From: Allobosea sp. TND4EK4
Lineage (GTDB): Bacteria; Pseudomonadota; Alphaproteobacteria; Rhizobiales; Beijerinckiaceae
Reading direction: 5' to 3'
Assembly (NCBI RefSeq): GCF_900156025.1
Contig: NZ_FTMO01000019.1
Location: forward strand, 1-57,687
Length of the DNA: 57,687 bases
Position 1 is the stretch's first letter. Each line of letters opens with the position of its first letter. Of the stretch, positions 8,830-17,304 are shown piece after piece. The notes under the pieces were generated by a model. It saw only the letters and a program-made list of their open reading frames with translations, was not told where the DNA came from and made no database searches. The position numbers and the translations under genes are program-made.

Positions 8830-9930
8830 ATGCACCCATCTCTAGCACATCGCGGCGCAAAAGGGTTGCAGGCCTCCGCTGGCGGGGCTCCGATCTCGTT
8901 TGCGGGGATCTCGAAGCGTTATGGACCCGTCGAGGCACTGCGGGAATTCTCGCTGGATATCGCGGGCGGGGAGTTCGTCACGTTTCTCGGCCCCTCCGGT
9001 TCCGGCAAGACGACGGCGCTCAACATCCTCGCCGGCTTCATCGAGCCCAGCGCCGGAGACGTGCTGATCGACGGCGTCTCGATCACCCGCCTGCCGACCG
9101 AGAAGCGCAATGTCGGCATGGTCTTCCAAAGCTATTCGCTGTTCCCGCATATGGACGTTCGCGACAATGTCGCGTTTCCGCTGCGGATGCGGGGCGTGCC
9201 GAAGGCGGAACGCCATGCCCGGGCCGAGCAGGCCTTGGCGATGGTTCGGCTCGCCGGCTATGGCGGGCGCAAACCGCATGAACTCTCCGGCGGGCAGCGC
9301 CAACGCGTCGCCTGTGCCCGCGCCATCGTGTTCGAGCCGCGCGTGCTGCTGATGGACGAGCCGCTGGGCGCGCTCGACCTCAAACTGCGCGAGGCGATGC
9401 AGGACGAGATCAAGGAGGTGCAGCGCCGTATCGGCTGCACCGTGATCTATGTCACGCATGACCAGGGCGAGGCGCTCGCCATGTCCGACCGGATCGTGGT
9501 GATGAGCGAGGGACGGATCGAGCAGATCGGCACGCCGGCCGCCGTCTACGACAGCCCCAGCAACGCCTTCGTGGCGCAATTCGTCGGCGAGACCAATTTC
9601 CTGCCGGCCGAGCTGACGGCGGGGCGGATCGCTTTCGCGGGAGTCGATGCTTCCGCGCCGGCCCGGCTGCCGGAGGGATGGCGCGGGCGGGTGGCGCTGC
9701 GGCCGGAGCATTTCACGCGGATCACGGAAGCCGCCGACGCACCGGCTCTGGCGGGGCGGATCGGCGACGTCGCCTTCCATGGCGGCAGCTATCGCTATGT
9801 CGTCGAGACCGAGAAGGCCGGGCGCGTGATTGTGCAGGAACAACGCCGGCATGGTGGCGACGGCCCGATTGCCGGCGCGCCCGTGACGCTCGGCTTCAGC
9901 CTGGAGAGGGCCGCTTTCCTGGACGGCTGA
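8830..9930 (+). CDS. ABC importer ATPase, spermidine/putrescine (PotA) type
   Basis: Cytoplasmic ATPase of 366 residues powering a Pot-type importer. Motifs: Walker A GPSGSGKTT, Q-loop VFQSYSLFPHMDV, signature LSGGQRQR, Walker B LLMDEPLGALD and the H-loop in YVTHDQGEA. A C-terminal TOBE/OB region follows (FVGETNF, WRGRVALRPEH). The reading frame is open further upstream, but ATG 8830 follows the promoter and has AGGA 5 bases before it. First gene of the operon; substrate-binding protein and two permeases follow. The Pot family label describes the transporter fold, not necessarily a polyamine substrate. Confidence 0.92.
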   Translation: MHPSLAHRGAKGLQASAGGAPISFAGISKRYGPVEALREFSLDIAGGEFVTFLGPSGSGKTTALNILAGFIEPSAGDVLIDGVSITRLPTEKRNVGMVFQSYSLFPHMDVRDNVAFPLRMRGVPKAERHARAEQALAMVRLAGYGGRKPHELSGGQRQRVACARAIVFEPRVLLMDEPLGALDLKLREAMQDEIKEVQRRIGCTVIYVTHDQGEALAMSDRIVVMSEGRIEQIGTPAAVYDSPSNAFVAQFVGETNFLPAELTAGRIAFAGVDASAPARLPEGWRGRVALRPEHFTRITEAADAPALAGRIGDVAFHGGSYRYVVETEKAGRVIVQEQRRHGGDGPIAGAPVTLGFSLERAAFLDG

Positions 9931-9970
9931 CGATCGATTTCCGCAACATAAAAAAGGGAGGGAACGAACG

Positions 9971-11017
9971 ATGACCGCTGTGACGAGACGTGAGATGAGC
10001 CGCCTGGCGCTGGGCGGCGCGGCGCTCGCCGCTTGGGGCACGAGCGCCCGCGCGCAGGCCGTGACGATCACCGTCAACGGCTCGGGCGGCAGCCTCGCCA
10101 AGTCGCTGGAGCGAATCTACGAGAAGCCCTTCACGGTCGAGACCGGAATCGGGGTTCGCGCCACGGCGCCCGTCTCGCTCGCCAAGCTCAAGGCGATGGT
10201 CGAGACCGGCAACATGGAATGGGACCTGACCGAGATGGGCGGGGCCGACATGATCGAGGCCGTGAAGAATGGATGGCTCACCGAGATCGACTGGTCGATC
10301 GTCGATCCCGACAACAAGCTGCCCCCGATCGCCCGCCAGAAATACGGCATGGTGACCTCGACCTTCTCGACGGTGATCGCCTATCGCACCGACAAGTTCG
10401 GCGGCAAGGTGCCGAAATCCTGGGCGGATTTCTGGGATGTGAAGAGCTTTCCAGGGCCGCGTGCCTTGCAGGATTCGCCAGTGCAGAATCTTGAATTCGC
10501 GCTGCTCGCCGATGGCGTGCCGGCCGACAAGCTCTACCCGCTCGATGTCGAGCGCGCCTTCAAGAAGCTCGACCAGATCAAGCGCAACGTTGCGGCCTGG
10601 TGGACGACGGGCGCCCAGCAGGTCCAGCTCCTCGTCGATGGCGAGGCGGTGATGGGCACCGTGTGGAACGGGCGCGTGCCGCCCCTCAAGAAAGAGGGCA
10701 AGCCGGTCGATATCATCTGGAGCGGTGGGGCGCTGCAGCTCTCGTACTGGGCGGTGCCGAAGGGCGCCAAGCACCCCAAGGAGGCCATGCGCTACATGAA
10801 ATCGCGCCTCGACCCGGACAAGGGCGCCCAGCTCCTGCAGGATTCGCCCTATCCTGGCTTCGCGCCCGGCCTGATCGAGAAGGTCGACCCGGCACTCGCC
10901 AAAACCTTGCCGATCCATCCGGACAATGTCGCGGTGCAGTACTCCTTCAACCCGGAGTACTGGAGCGAGCACCGGCCGAAGCTGACCGAGCGCTGGGCCG
11001 CCTGGTTGCTGAGCTGA
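9971..11017 (+). CDS. ABC importer periplasmic substrate-binding protein (PotD-like)
   Basis: Solute-binding protein of 348 residues. The N-terminus has a twin-arginine-like signal (RREMSR at residues 6-11, hydrophobic stretch, ARA-Q cleavage), so it may be exported by Tat. The mature part belongs to the extracellular solute-binding family used by spermidine/putrescine-type systems. AGGGA stands just upstream of ATG. It lies 40 bp after the ATPase gene and 18 bp before the first permease. Given the downstream CoA ligase and beta-oxidation enzymes, the ligand is more likely a carboxylate, or an amine-linked carboxylate, than a simple polyamine; that is inference. Confidence 0.9.
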   Translation: MTAVTRREMSRLALGGAALAAWGTSARAQAVTITVNGSGGSLAKSLERIYEKPFTVETGIGVRATAPVSLAKLKAMVETGNMEWDLTEMGGADMIEAVKNGWLTEIDWSIVDPDNKLPPIARQKYGMVTSTFSTVIAYRTDKFGGKVPKSWADFWDVKSFPGPRALQDSPVQNLEFALLADGVPADKLYPLDVERAFKKLDQIKRNVAAWWTTGAQQVQLLVDGEAVMGTVWNGRVPPLKKEGKPVDIIWSGGALQLSYWAVPKGAKHPKEAMRYMKSRLDPDKGAQLLQDSPYPGFAPGLIEKVDPALAKTLPIHPDNVAVQYSFNPEYWSEHRPKLTERWAAWLLS

Positions 11018-11035
11018 GAGCCGGGGACGGGCGCC

Positions 11036-11872
11036 GTGCTCAGGAAGTCGATGGTGGCGCCGCTTCTGGCCGCGCCGCTCCTGCTGCTCTTCGCGATCTT
11101 CTTCGTGGTCCCGTTCGTCGAGATCATGCGGATCTCGTTTTCGGGCAAGGGTGGGGCGCTGGCCGGCGTGAACTGGCTGATGTCCTCGCCGGTCTTCGCT
11201 GTGGTCTTCCTGAACACGTTGAAGCTTGCGCTGAGCGTGACGCTGATCTGCCTCGTTCTCGGCTATCCGGCGGCCTGCTTCATCGCCGGCCAGCCGGCCT
11301 CGCGGCGCGGCATCTATCTCGCCCTGGTGCTCCTGCCGTTCTGGACCAGCGTTCTCGTGCGCACCTACACATGGTCGCTGGTGCTCGGGCGCGAGGGCCT
11401 GCTCAACGCCTCGCTTCTCTGGCTCGGGATCGCAGACGAGCCGCAGCGCTTCATGTTCACGCCGCTCGCGGTGCATCTCGGCATGGTGCAAATCCTGCTG
11501 CCGGTCGCGATCCTGACGCTGGTCGGCGTCATGACGGAGCTCGATGCGGGGCTGGTCCGGGCGGCGCGTGTGCTCGGCGCCTCGCCCTGGCGCGCCTTCT
11601 GGCATGTCTACCTGCCGATGACGAAGCCCGGCATCGTCGCGGCGGCGATGCTGCTCTTCATCCTCTCGCTCGGCTTCTACATCACGCCCGCGCTGCTGGG
11701 CGGACCGCGCCACCGCACCATCGCCAACCTGATCGACCTCCAGGTTCACCAGATGAACGACTGGACGGCGGCGTCCGCCATGGCGCTCGTGTTGCTGGCG
11801 ACGACGATCGCGGCGGTCGCGCTGCTGCGCTGGCTGGTGCCGGAGCGCAATCTCTACGGGGGTGCACGATGA
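11036..11872 (+). CDS. ABC importer permease (PotB/PotH type)
   Basis: Inner-membrane permease of 278 residues with about six hydrophobic segments. The conserved EAA-like cytoplasmic loop, AARVLGASPWRAFWHVYLP, sits near residue 180. GTG 11036 is the start, 18 bp after the binding-protein stop. Its stop overlaps the next permease start (ATGA), as is usual for paired permeases of this family. Confidence 0.92.
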   Translation: MLRKSMVAPLLAAPLLLLFAIFFVVPFVEIMRISFSGKGGALAGVNWLMSSPVFAVVFLNTLKLALSVTLICLVLGYPAACFIAGQPASRRGIYLALVLLPFWTSVLVRTYTWSLVLGREGLLNASLLWLGIADEPQRFMFTPLAVHLGMVQILLPVAILTLVGVMTELDAGLVRAARVLGASPWRAFWHVYLPMTKPGIVAAAMLLFILSLGFYITPALLGGPRHRTIANLIDLQVHQMNDWTAASAMALVLLATTIAAVALLRWLVPERNLYGGAR

Positions 11873-12678
11873 GCCCCCGCCTCATGCGCATCGCGCTCGC
11901 CCTCTGGTTCTGCGCGATCGTCTTCTTCCTGCTGTTTCCGTTGGTCTTCCTGATCCCGCTCTCCTTCAACGAGTCGGAGATACTCAGCTTCCCGCCGACA
12001 GCCTGGTCGCTGCGCTGGTACCGCGTGCTGTTCACAGATGCCTCCTGGAGCGGGGCGCTGTGGCTCAGCGTCAAGATCGGCGTGCTGGTGACGGTCCTCT
12101 CTGTCGCCATCGGCACCGCGAGCGCGCTCGCGATCGTGCGTCACCGGCTGCCCGGTGCCGGGCTGCTGTATGGGCTCGCCATCGCGCCTCTGATCGTGCC
12201 CGGCATCGTCATCGCGCTCGGCATGTTCATGCTGTTCGCGCGCTTGAAGTGGCTGGAGAGCCTGACCACGCTGGTCCTCGCCCATACGGTCGTGGCCGTG
12301 CCCTATGTGATCGTGGTGGTCAGCGCGGCCTTGCGCAATCTCGACGAGACGATCGAGCGCGCGGCGCGCGTGCTCGGCGCCGGCCCGTGGCGGAGCTTCA
12401 TGCTGGTGACTCTGCCGGCGCTCCGGCCCGCGATCCTGGCGGGGGCGATGTTCGCCTTCTTCGCCTCCTTCGATGACCTGATCATCACGCTCTTCGTATC
12501 CGGGGCGCTCGAGACCCTGCCGCTCCGGATCTGGAACGACCTCAATCTCAGGCTCGACCCGACCGTCGCCGCTGCTGCCTGCGTGATGGTGGCGATGTCG
12601 ATGATCGGGCTCGGTATCGCCGAATTCGCACGCAGCGCCGGGTTGCGCCGGCTCAGGACGGAACAGGCCGATGGATAG
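11869..12678 (+). CDS. ABC importer permease (PotC/PotI type)
   Basis: Second permease, 269 residues, with six predicted membrane segments and the EAA-like loop AARVLGAGPWRSFMLVTLP. The start codon overlaps the previous stop (ATGA, 11869-11872) and the last 8 bases overlap the acyl-CoA ligase gene. The reading frame is open for more than a kilobase upstream, but that part is only a shadow of the binding-protein and permease genes. The overlap with the ligase gene is the physical link between transport and metabolism in this operon. Confidence 0.92.
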   Translation: MSPRLMRIALALWFCAIVFFLLFPLVFLIPLSFNESEILSFPPTAWSLRWYRVLFTDASWSGALWLSVKIGVLVTVLSVAIGTASALAIVRHRLPGAGLLYGLAIAPLIVPGIVIALGMFMLFARLKWLESLTTLVLAHTVVAVPYVIVVVSAALRNLDETIERAARVLGAGPWRSFMLVTLPALRPAILAGAMFAFFASFDDLIITLFVSGALETLPLRIWNDLNLRLDPTVAAAACVMVAMSMIGLGIAEFARSAGLRRLRTEQADG

Positions 12679-14287
12679 GGAATTGCAGGAAGCCGCCGAG
12701 CTGCGGGCGCTGATCGAGGCCGAGCCGTTCCCGCCCAATCTGGCGGCCTTCATCGAAGCCAGCGCGGCCGAACTGGGCGATGCCCCTGTGGCGAATTTCT
12801 TCGAGGCCGGCATCGTCCTCAGCTATCGCGAGCTTGCGGAGAAGACTCGCTCGCTTGCGGCGGGGCTTTCGGCGCGCGGCATCGGCTTCGGCGACCGCGT
12901 CGGCGTGATGCTGCCGAACATCCCGGCCTTTCCGCTGACCTGGCTGGCGCTGGCGCGGATCGGGGCGATCATGGTGCCGGTCAATGTCCGCTATACCCCG
13001 CGCGAGGTCGCCTATGTGCTGAGCGATAGCGGCGCCGGGACGATCGTGATCGAGGCCGGCGTGCTCGCCGAGATCGGGGAGGCGCCGGAAGTGAAGGAGC
13101 TCGGCGCCTTCGGCAGGCCGATCGTCGTCGGTGCCGCGGGCGATTGGGAGGCGCTCGCGGCCACGCCGGCCGGGGATTTCGCTCCCGGGCGAGAGCCCGA
13201 ACTCGATGACCTCGTCAACATCCAGTACACCTCGGGCACGACAGGCTTTCCCAAGGGCTGCATGCTCAGTCACCGCTACTGGCTGACGCTGGGCCGGGTC
13301 GCGGCGATGCGCGCCAACGGCATCGTCAAGCATGTCATCGCGGCCCAGCCGTTTTACTACATGGACCCGCAGTGGCTGCTGCTGATGGCGATGCGCCTGA
13401 AGGGCACGCTCTTCGTCGCCGCCAAGCCCTCCGGAACCAACTTTCTCGACTGGGTCCGGCGCTACGGCATCGAGTACTGCATCTTCCCGCAGATCGTGTT
13501 GAAGCAGCCGCCGCGGCCCGATGACCGCGAGATACCCCTGAAGATGGTCTCCGTCTTCGGCCTGCGGAAGAACATGCATGCCGAGTTGGAGGCCCGCTTC
13601 AACGTGGTGGCGCGCGAGAGCTTCGGCATGACCGAGGTCGGCTCGGCGCTGTTCACGCCCTATGGCGCGACATCGATGGTCGGCTCGGGCACCTGCGGCA
13701 TCGCTTCACCCTTCCGCGAAGCGACGATCCGTGACGAAAACGGTGACGAGGTCCGGCCCGGCGAGGTCGGCGAATTGTGGATCCGCGGTCCCGGCATCCT
13801 GCAGGGGTATTGGAACAAGCCGGAAGCCAATGCCGACAGCTTTCGCGAGGGCGGCTGGTTCCGTACCGGCGACCTGTTCCGGCGCGACGAGCGCGGCTTC
13901 CATTACATCGTCGGGCGGATCAAGGACATGATCCGCCGCTCGGGCGAGAACATCGCGGCGCGCGAGGTCGAGGCGGTCATGCTCGGCTGGCAGGATATCC
14001 TGGAGGCCGCCGCCATCCCGGTCCCGGACATCGATCGTGGGCAGGAGGTCAAGGCCTGCATCGTGCTGAAGCCGGGCGTCGCAGCGGATACCTTCGACAT
14101 GGACGGGTTCTTCGCGCATTGCAGCGCACATCTGGCCCCGTTCAAGGTGCCGCGCTTCCTCGAATTCCGCGCGAGCCTGCCCAAGACCCCATCCGAAAAG
14201 ATCGCCAAGCACGTCATCGTCGGCGAGCGCGAGGACCTACGGGCCGGTTCCTATGACCGCCAGTCCCGCGGCTGGCTCGCCGGCTGA
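12671..14287 (+). CDS. AMP-forming acyl-CoA synthetase/ligase
   Basis: Enzyme of 538 residues that should activate a carboxylic acid to its CoA thioester through an acyl-adenylate. Motifs of the ANL superfamily are visible: P-loop YTSGTTGFPKG (about residue 186), FGMTE, the GWFRTGDL aspartate motif, the hinge GRIKDMIRRSGENI and the C-terminal PKTPSEKI lysine motif. Its start overlaps the permease gene by 8 bp. It probably activates the imported substrate and feeds the beta-oxidation enzymes downstream. Substrate chain type cannot be read from the sequence. Confidence 0.93.
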   Translation: MDRELQEAAELRALIEAEPFPPNLAAFIEASAAELGDAPVANFFEAGIVLSYRELAEKTRSLAAGLSARGIGFGDRVGVMLPNIPAFPLTWLALARIGAIMVPVNVRYTPREVAYVLSDSGAGTIVIEAGVLAEIGEAPEVKELGAFGRPIVVGAAGDWEALAATPAGDFAPGREPELDDLVNIQYTSGTTGFPKGCMLSHRYWLTLGRVAAMRANGIVKHVIAAQPFYYMDPQWLLLMAMRLKGTLFVAAKPSGTNFLDWVRRYGIEYCIFPQIVLKQPPRPDDREIPLKMVSVFGLRKNMHAELEARFNVVARESFGMTEVGSALFTPYGATSMVGSGTCGIASPFREATIRDENGDEVRPGEVGELWIRGPGILQGYWNKPEANADSFREGGWFRTGDLFRRDERGFHYIVGRIKDMIRRSGENIAAREVEAVMLGWQDILEAAAIPVPDIDRGQEVKACIVLKPGVAADTFDMDGFFAHCSAHLAPFKVPRFLEFRASLPKTPSEKIAKHVIVGEREDLRAGSYDRQSRGWLAG

Positions 14288-14328
14288 ACCGCTTCCGTTT
14301 CAAGTTTCCGCGCCGAAGGAGAACCGCC

Positions 14329-15126
14329 TTGCCGCTTCGCTACGAGAAGGATGGCGACATCGCCGTCTTCACCATCGAGAACGGGTCGGTGAACCCGACC
14401 AATCCCGCCATGCACAAGGAGCTCTTCCTGGCGCTCAAGGATTTCCTGGCGGACACCTCGATCCGCTGCGGCATCCTGACCGGGGCGGGCGAGCGCGGCT
14501 TCTGCGCCGGCGATGACATCAAGACCAGCTACAAGCGCGGCACCACCTCGCGCGACGAGCTCGCCGACCATCTCTGGCCGCATCATGGCGAGGGCGACGC
14601 GCCGCATGATTTCTCTTGGTCACGCGACGTGCTCGCGCTGGAGCGCTTCAAGCCGATCATCGGTGCGGTGAATGGCTGGTGCCTGGGGCAGGGCATGATC
14701 TACCTGCTCTCGCTGACCGATATCCGTATCGCCTCGACCAACGCCAAGTTCGGCTTCCCCGAGATTGCCTATGGCATGGGCGGCGCGGGCGGCACCTCGC
14801 GGCTCGGCCTGCAATTGCCGCATACGGTCGCGATGTGGATGCTTTTGACCGGCGAGGCGATGGGGGCCGAGGAGGCCCTGTCGCACCGGCTGATCAACAA
14901 GGTCGTCGCGCCGGATGCCTTGATGAAGGCCGCCCGCGAGGTCGCTGCCATGATCGCGCGTCACCCTCCCGAGGCGGTGCGCGTCGAGATGGAGGCTTAT
15001 TATCGCGGCCGTGAGCTGTCGCGCGCCGATGCGCTGGCCTTCACCAAGCATCTTTATCGGGTCCAGCGCATGGGCCTTCGCGAGGAGCCCGTTCAGCCGG
15101 ACCGCTTTCTCTATCGGCAGGGTTGA
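14329..15126 (+). CDS. Enoyl-CoA hydratase/isomerase family protein
   Basis: Crotonase-fold protein of 265 residues. The oxyanion-hole segment FCAGDDIK and the second one, NGWCLGQG ... FGFPEIAYGMGGAGG, are present. Of the two glutamates used by classical hydratases, the second is kept (Glu145) but the first position is Ile124. It may therefore be an isomerase, dehydratase or another crotonase-type enzyme. TTG 14329 is preceded by AAGGAG at 8 bases. It sits between the CoA ligase (41 bp upstream) and the FadB-like gene, so it acts on the same CoA ester pathway. Confidence 0.88.
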   Translation: MPLRYEKDGDIAVFTIENGSVNPTNPAMHKELFLALKDFLADTSIRCGILTGAGERGFCAGDDIKTSYKRGTTSRDELADHLWPHHGEGDAPHDFSWSRDVLALERFKPIIGAVNGWCLGQGMIYLLSLTDIRIASTNAKFGFPEIAYGMGGAGGTSRLGLQLPHTVAMWMLLTGEAMGAEEALSHRLINKVVAPDALMKAAREVAAMIARHPPEAVRVEMEAYYRGRELSRADALAFTKHLYRVQRMGLREEPVQPDRFLYRQG

Positions 15127-15183
15127 AGCGGGCCGCCGTGCACGGCCGCCGCCCAGCCGCTATCGCTTCAGGCAGGACCTCGT

Positions 15184-17304
15184 ATGGACAGGATCCGGTA
15201 TCAGCTGAGTGGCGATGTCGCGATCGTCACCATCGATCATCCGCCGGTCAACGCGCTTTCCGCGGGCGTTCGCTCAGGCCTTGCGCAGGCCATCGCGAAG
15301 GCTGGCGACGACCCTTCGGTCGAGGCTATTGTCATAGCCGCCGAGGGCAAGGCCTTTATCGCGGGGGCCGATATCGCGGAGTTCGGCAAGCCCGCCCTCC
15401 CGCCGGCGCTGCCGGATGTGCTGAACGCGATCGAAGCCTCTCCCAAGCCGGTGGTGGCCGCCATCCAGGGCGTCGCGCTGGGCGGCGGCCTTGAAGTCGC
15501 GCTGGCGTGCCATGGCCGCGTGGCGCTTCCCGCCGCCAGGCTGGGCCTGCCCGAGATCAGGCTCGGGCTCATCCCCGGAGCCGGCGGTACCCAGCGCCTG
15601 CCGCGGCTGATAGGCCCGGTCAGGGCCTTCTCCCTGATGCTCTCCGGCGATCCGGTCCCTGCGGAGCGGGCACTCGATTGGGGGCTGGTCGACGCCATCG
15701 CCAGCGACGACCTGCTGATGTCGGCGCACGACCTGGCTCGCAGCTTCGCAAAAGGGGCCGTCCGGCCCGTCACGAGCGCCAGGGACGAGCTGCTCACCGC
15801 CGAACAACAGGCTGCCTTCGAGGCCAGCGCTGAGGATGCGCTTCGCAAATCCGCCGGCATGCCGAACGTGGCGGCACTGGTCGAGGCCGTTCGCAACGTT
15901 TTCGCCTTGCCTTTCGAGGAAGGGACCGCAGCCGAGCGCAGGCTCTTCCTGTCGCTCATCGCCGACGAGCGTTCGCAGGCCCTGCGGCATGTCTTCTTCG
16001 CCGAGCGCGAGATCGCGAGGGTGCCGGCGATGGGGCCGCAGATGAGGCCGCGGCCCATCGCGACCGCGGCCGTGATCGGAGCCGGGACCATGGGAGGCGG
16101 CATCGCCATGTGTTTCGCCAATGCCGGCATCCCGGTCACGCTGATCGAGACCGCGCAGGCTGCGCTCGACAGCGGGCTGAACCGCATCGCGGCGATCTAC
16201 GACATGTCGGTCAGCCGCGGCTCGCTGACGCCGGAGAGCCGGCAGACAAGGCTGGCGCTGATCACACCCGCAATCGGCCTCCCGGCCGCAGCCACGGCCG
16301 ATGTCGTCATCGAGGCCGCTTTCGAAGAGATGTCCGTCAAGCGGGAGATTTTCGGCGAGCTCGACAGGGTGGCGAAGCCAGGCGCGATCCTGGCCAGCAA
16401 TACCTCCTATCTTGACGTCCAGACGATGGCGACAGCGACGCGGCGTCCGCAGGACGTGCTGGGCATGCATTTTTTCAGCCCGGCCAACGTCATGAAGCTG
16501 TTGGAGATCGTGCGCCCGCAGGGCGTCGCTGACGAAGCGGTCGCCACTGCCGTGGCCCTCGGCCGCAGGCTTGGCAAGCTTCCGGTGGTGGTCGGCAACG
16601 GCTTTGGCTTCGTCGGGAACCGCATGCTGGAACAGAGGACCCGCGCGGCGGAGAGGCTGCTCGTCGCCGGCGCCATGCCTTATGAGGTCGACCGGGCGCT
16701 GGTCGATTTCGGCTTCAAGATGGGTCCATTCGCCATGGCCGACCTTGCCGGCAACGATATCGGCTGGCGCTCGCGCAAGGCGCGTGGACTGACGGCGGCC
16801 GTCGCAGACGCCATCTGCGAGGCCGGGTGGTTCGGCCAGAAGACCGGGCGCGGCTACTATCGTTATCCCGGCGGCGCGCGAACCGGGCAGCGCTGCCCGG
16901 AGGTCGAGGCTCTGATCATGCGCATCTCGGCCGAGCTGGGCGCGAGCCGACGGGCCTTCAGCCGGGCGGAGATTTTGTCGCGCCTGCTCGACCCGATGGT
17001 CAACGAGGCTGCCCGCATTCTCGATGAGGGAATCGCGGCGCGGCCGGGCGACATCGATGTCGTGTGGATCCACGGCTATAACTGGCCGGCCTGGCGCGGA
17101 GGGCCGATGTTCTGGGCCGACCGCGTCGGGTTGGACATCATCGCGAAGCGGTTGGAAGGACAGGCGGCGGAGGTCGGCGAAAAGGCGCTTGAGCCGGCAC
17201 CCCTGCTGAAACGCCTTGCTGCAGAGGGCAGGGGCTTCGCCAGCCTGTCGGCTGGGCCCGGTGCGGAGGCTGCACCCAGGAAAGCTCTGGAGCCCATGCC
17301 ATGA
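15184..17304 (+). CDS. Bifunctional enoyl-CoA hydratase / 3-hydroxyacyl-CoA dehydrogenase (FadB/FadJ-like)
   Basis: Fusion enzyme of 706 residues for the hydration and NAD-dependent oxidation steps of beta-oxidation. The N-terminal crotonase domain has ALGGGLE and LGLPEIRLGLIPGAGG, retaining both catalytic glutamates. The dehydrogenase Rossmann motif GAGTMGGG is near residue 300, followed by the HFFSPA segment and a C-terminal 3-hydroxyacyl-CoA dehydrogenase domain. Domain order (hydratase first) matches FadB/FadJ and peroxisomal multifunctional enzyme. The stop overlaps the thiolase start (ATGA). AGG arginine codons look commoner here than in flanking genes. Confidence 0.93.
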   Translation: MDRIRYQLSGDVAIVTIDHPPVNALSAGVRSGLAQAIAKAGDDPSVEAIVIAAEGKAFIAGADIAEFGKPALPPALPDVLNAIEASPKPVVAAIQGVALGGGLEVALACHGRVALPAARLGLPEIRLGLIPGAGGTQRLPRLIGPVRAFSLMLSGDPVPAERALDWGLVDAIASDDLLMSAHDLARSFAKGAVRPVTSARDELLTAEQQAAFEASAEDALRKSAGMPNVAALVEAVRNVFALPFEEGTAAERRLFLSLIADERSQALRHVFFAEREIARVPAMGPQMRPRPIATAAVIGAGTMGGGIAMCFANAGIPVTLIETAQAALDSGLNRIAAIYDMSVSRGSLTPESRQTRLALITPAIGLPAAATADVVIEAAFEEMSVKREIFGELDRVAKPGAILASNTSYLDVQTMATATRRPQDVLGMHFFSPANVMKLLEIVRPQGVADEAVATAVALGRRLGKLPVVVGNGFGFVGNRMLEQRTRAAERLLVAGAMPYEVDRALVDFGFKMGPFAMADLAGNDIGWRSRKARGLTAAVADAICEAGWFGQKTGRGYYRYPGGARTGQRCPEVEALIMRISAELGASRRAFSRAEILSRLLDPMVNEAARILDEGIAARPGDIDVVWIHGYNWPAWRGGPMFWADRVGLDIIAKRLEGQAAEVGEKALEPAPLLKRLAAEGRGFASLSAGPGAEAAPRKALEPMP

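Noticed and set aside
10600..11868. Upstream part of the open frame containing the second importer permease
   Set aside because: It overlaps the binding protein and first permease in another frame; the true start is the ATGA overlap at 11869.
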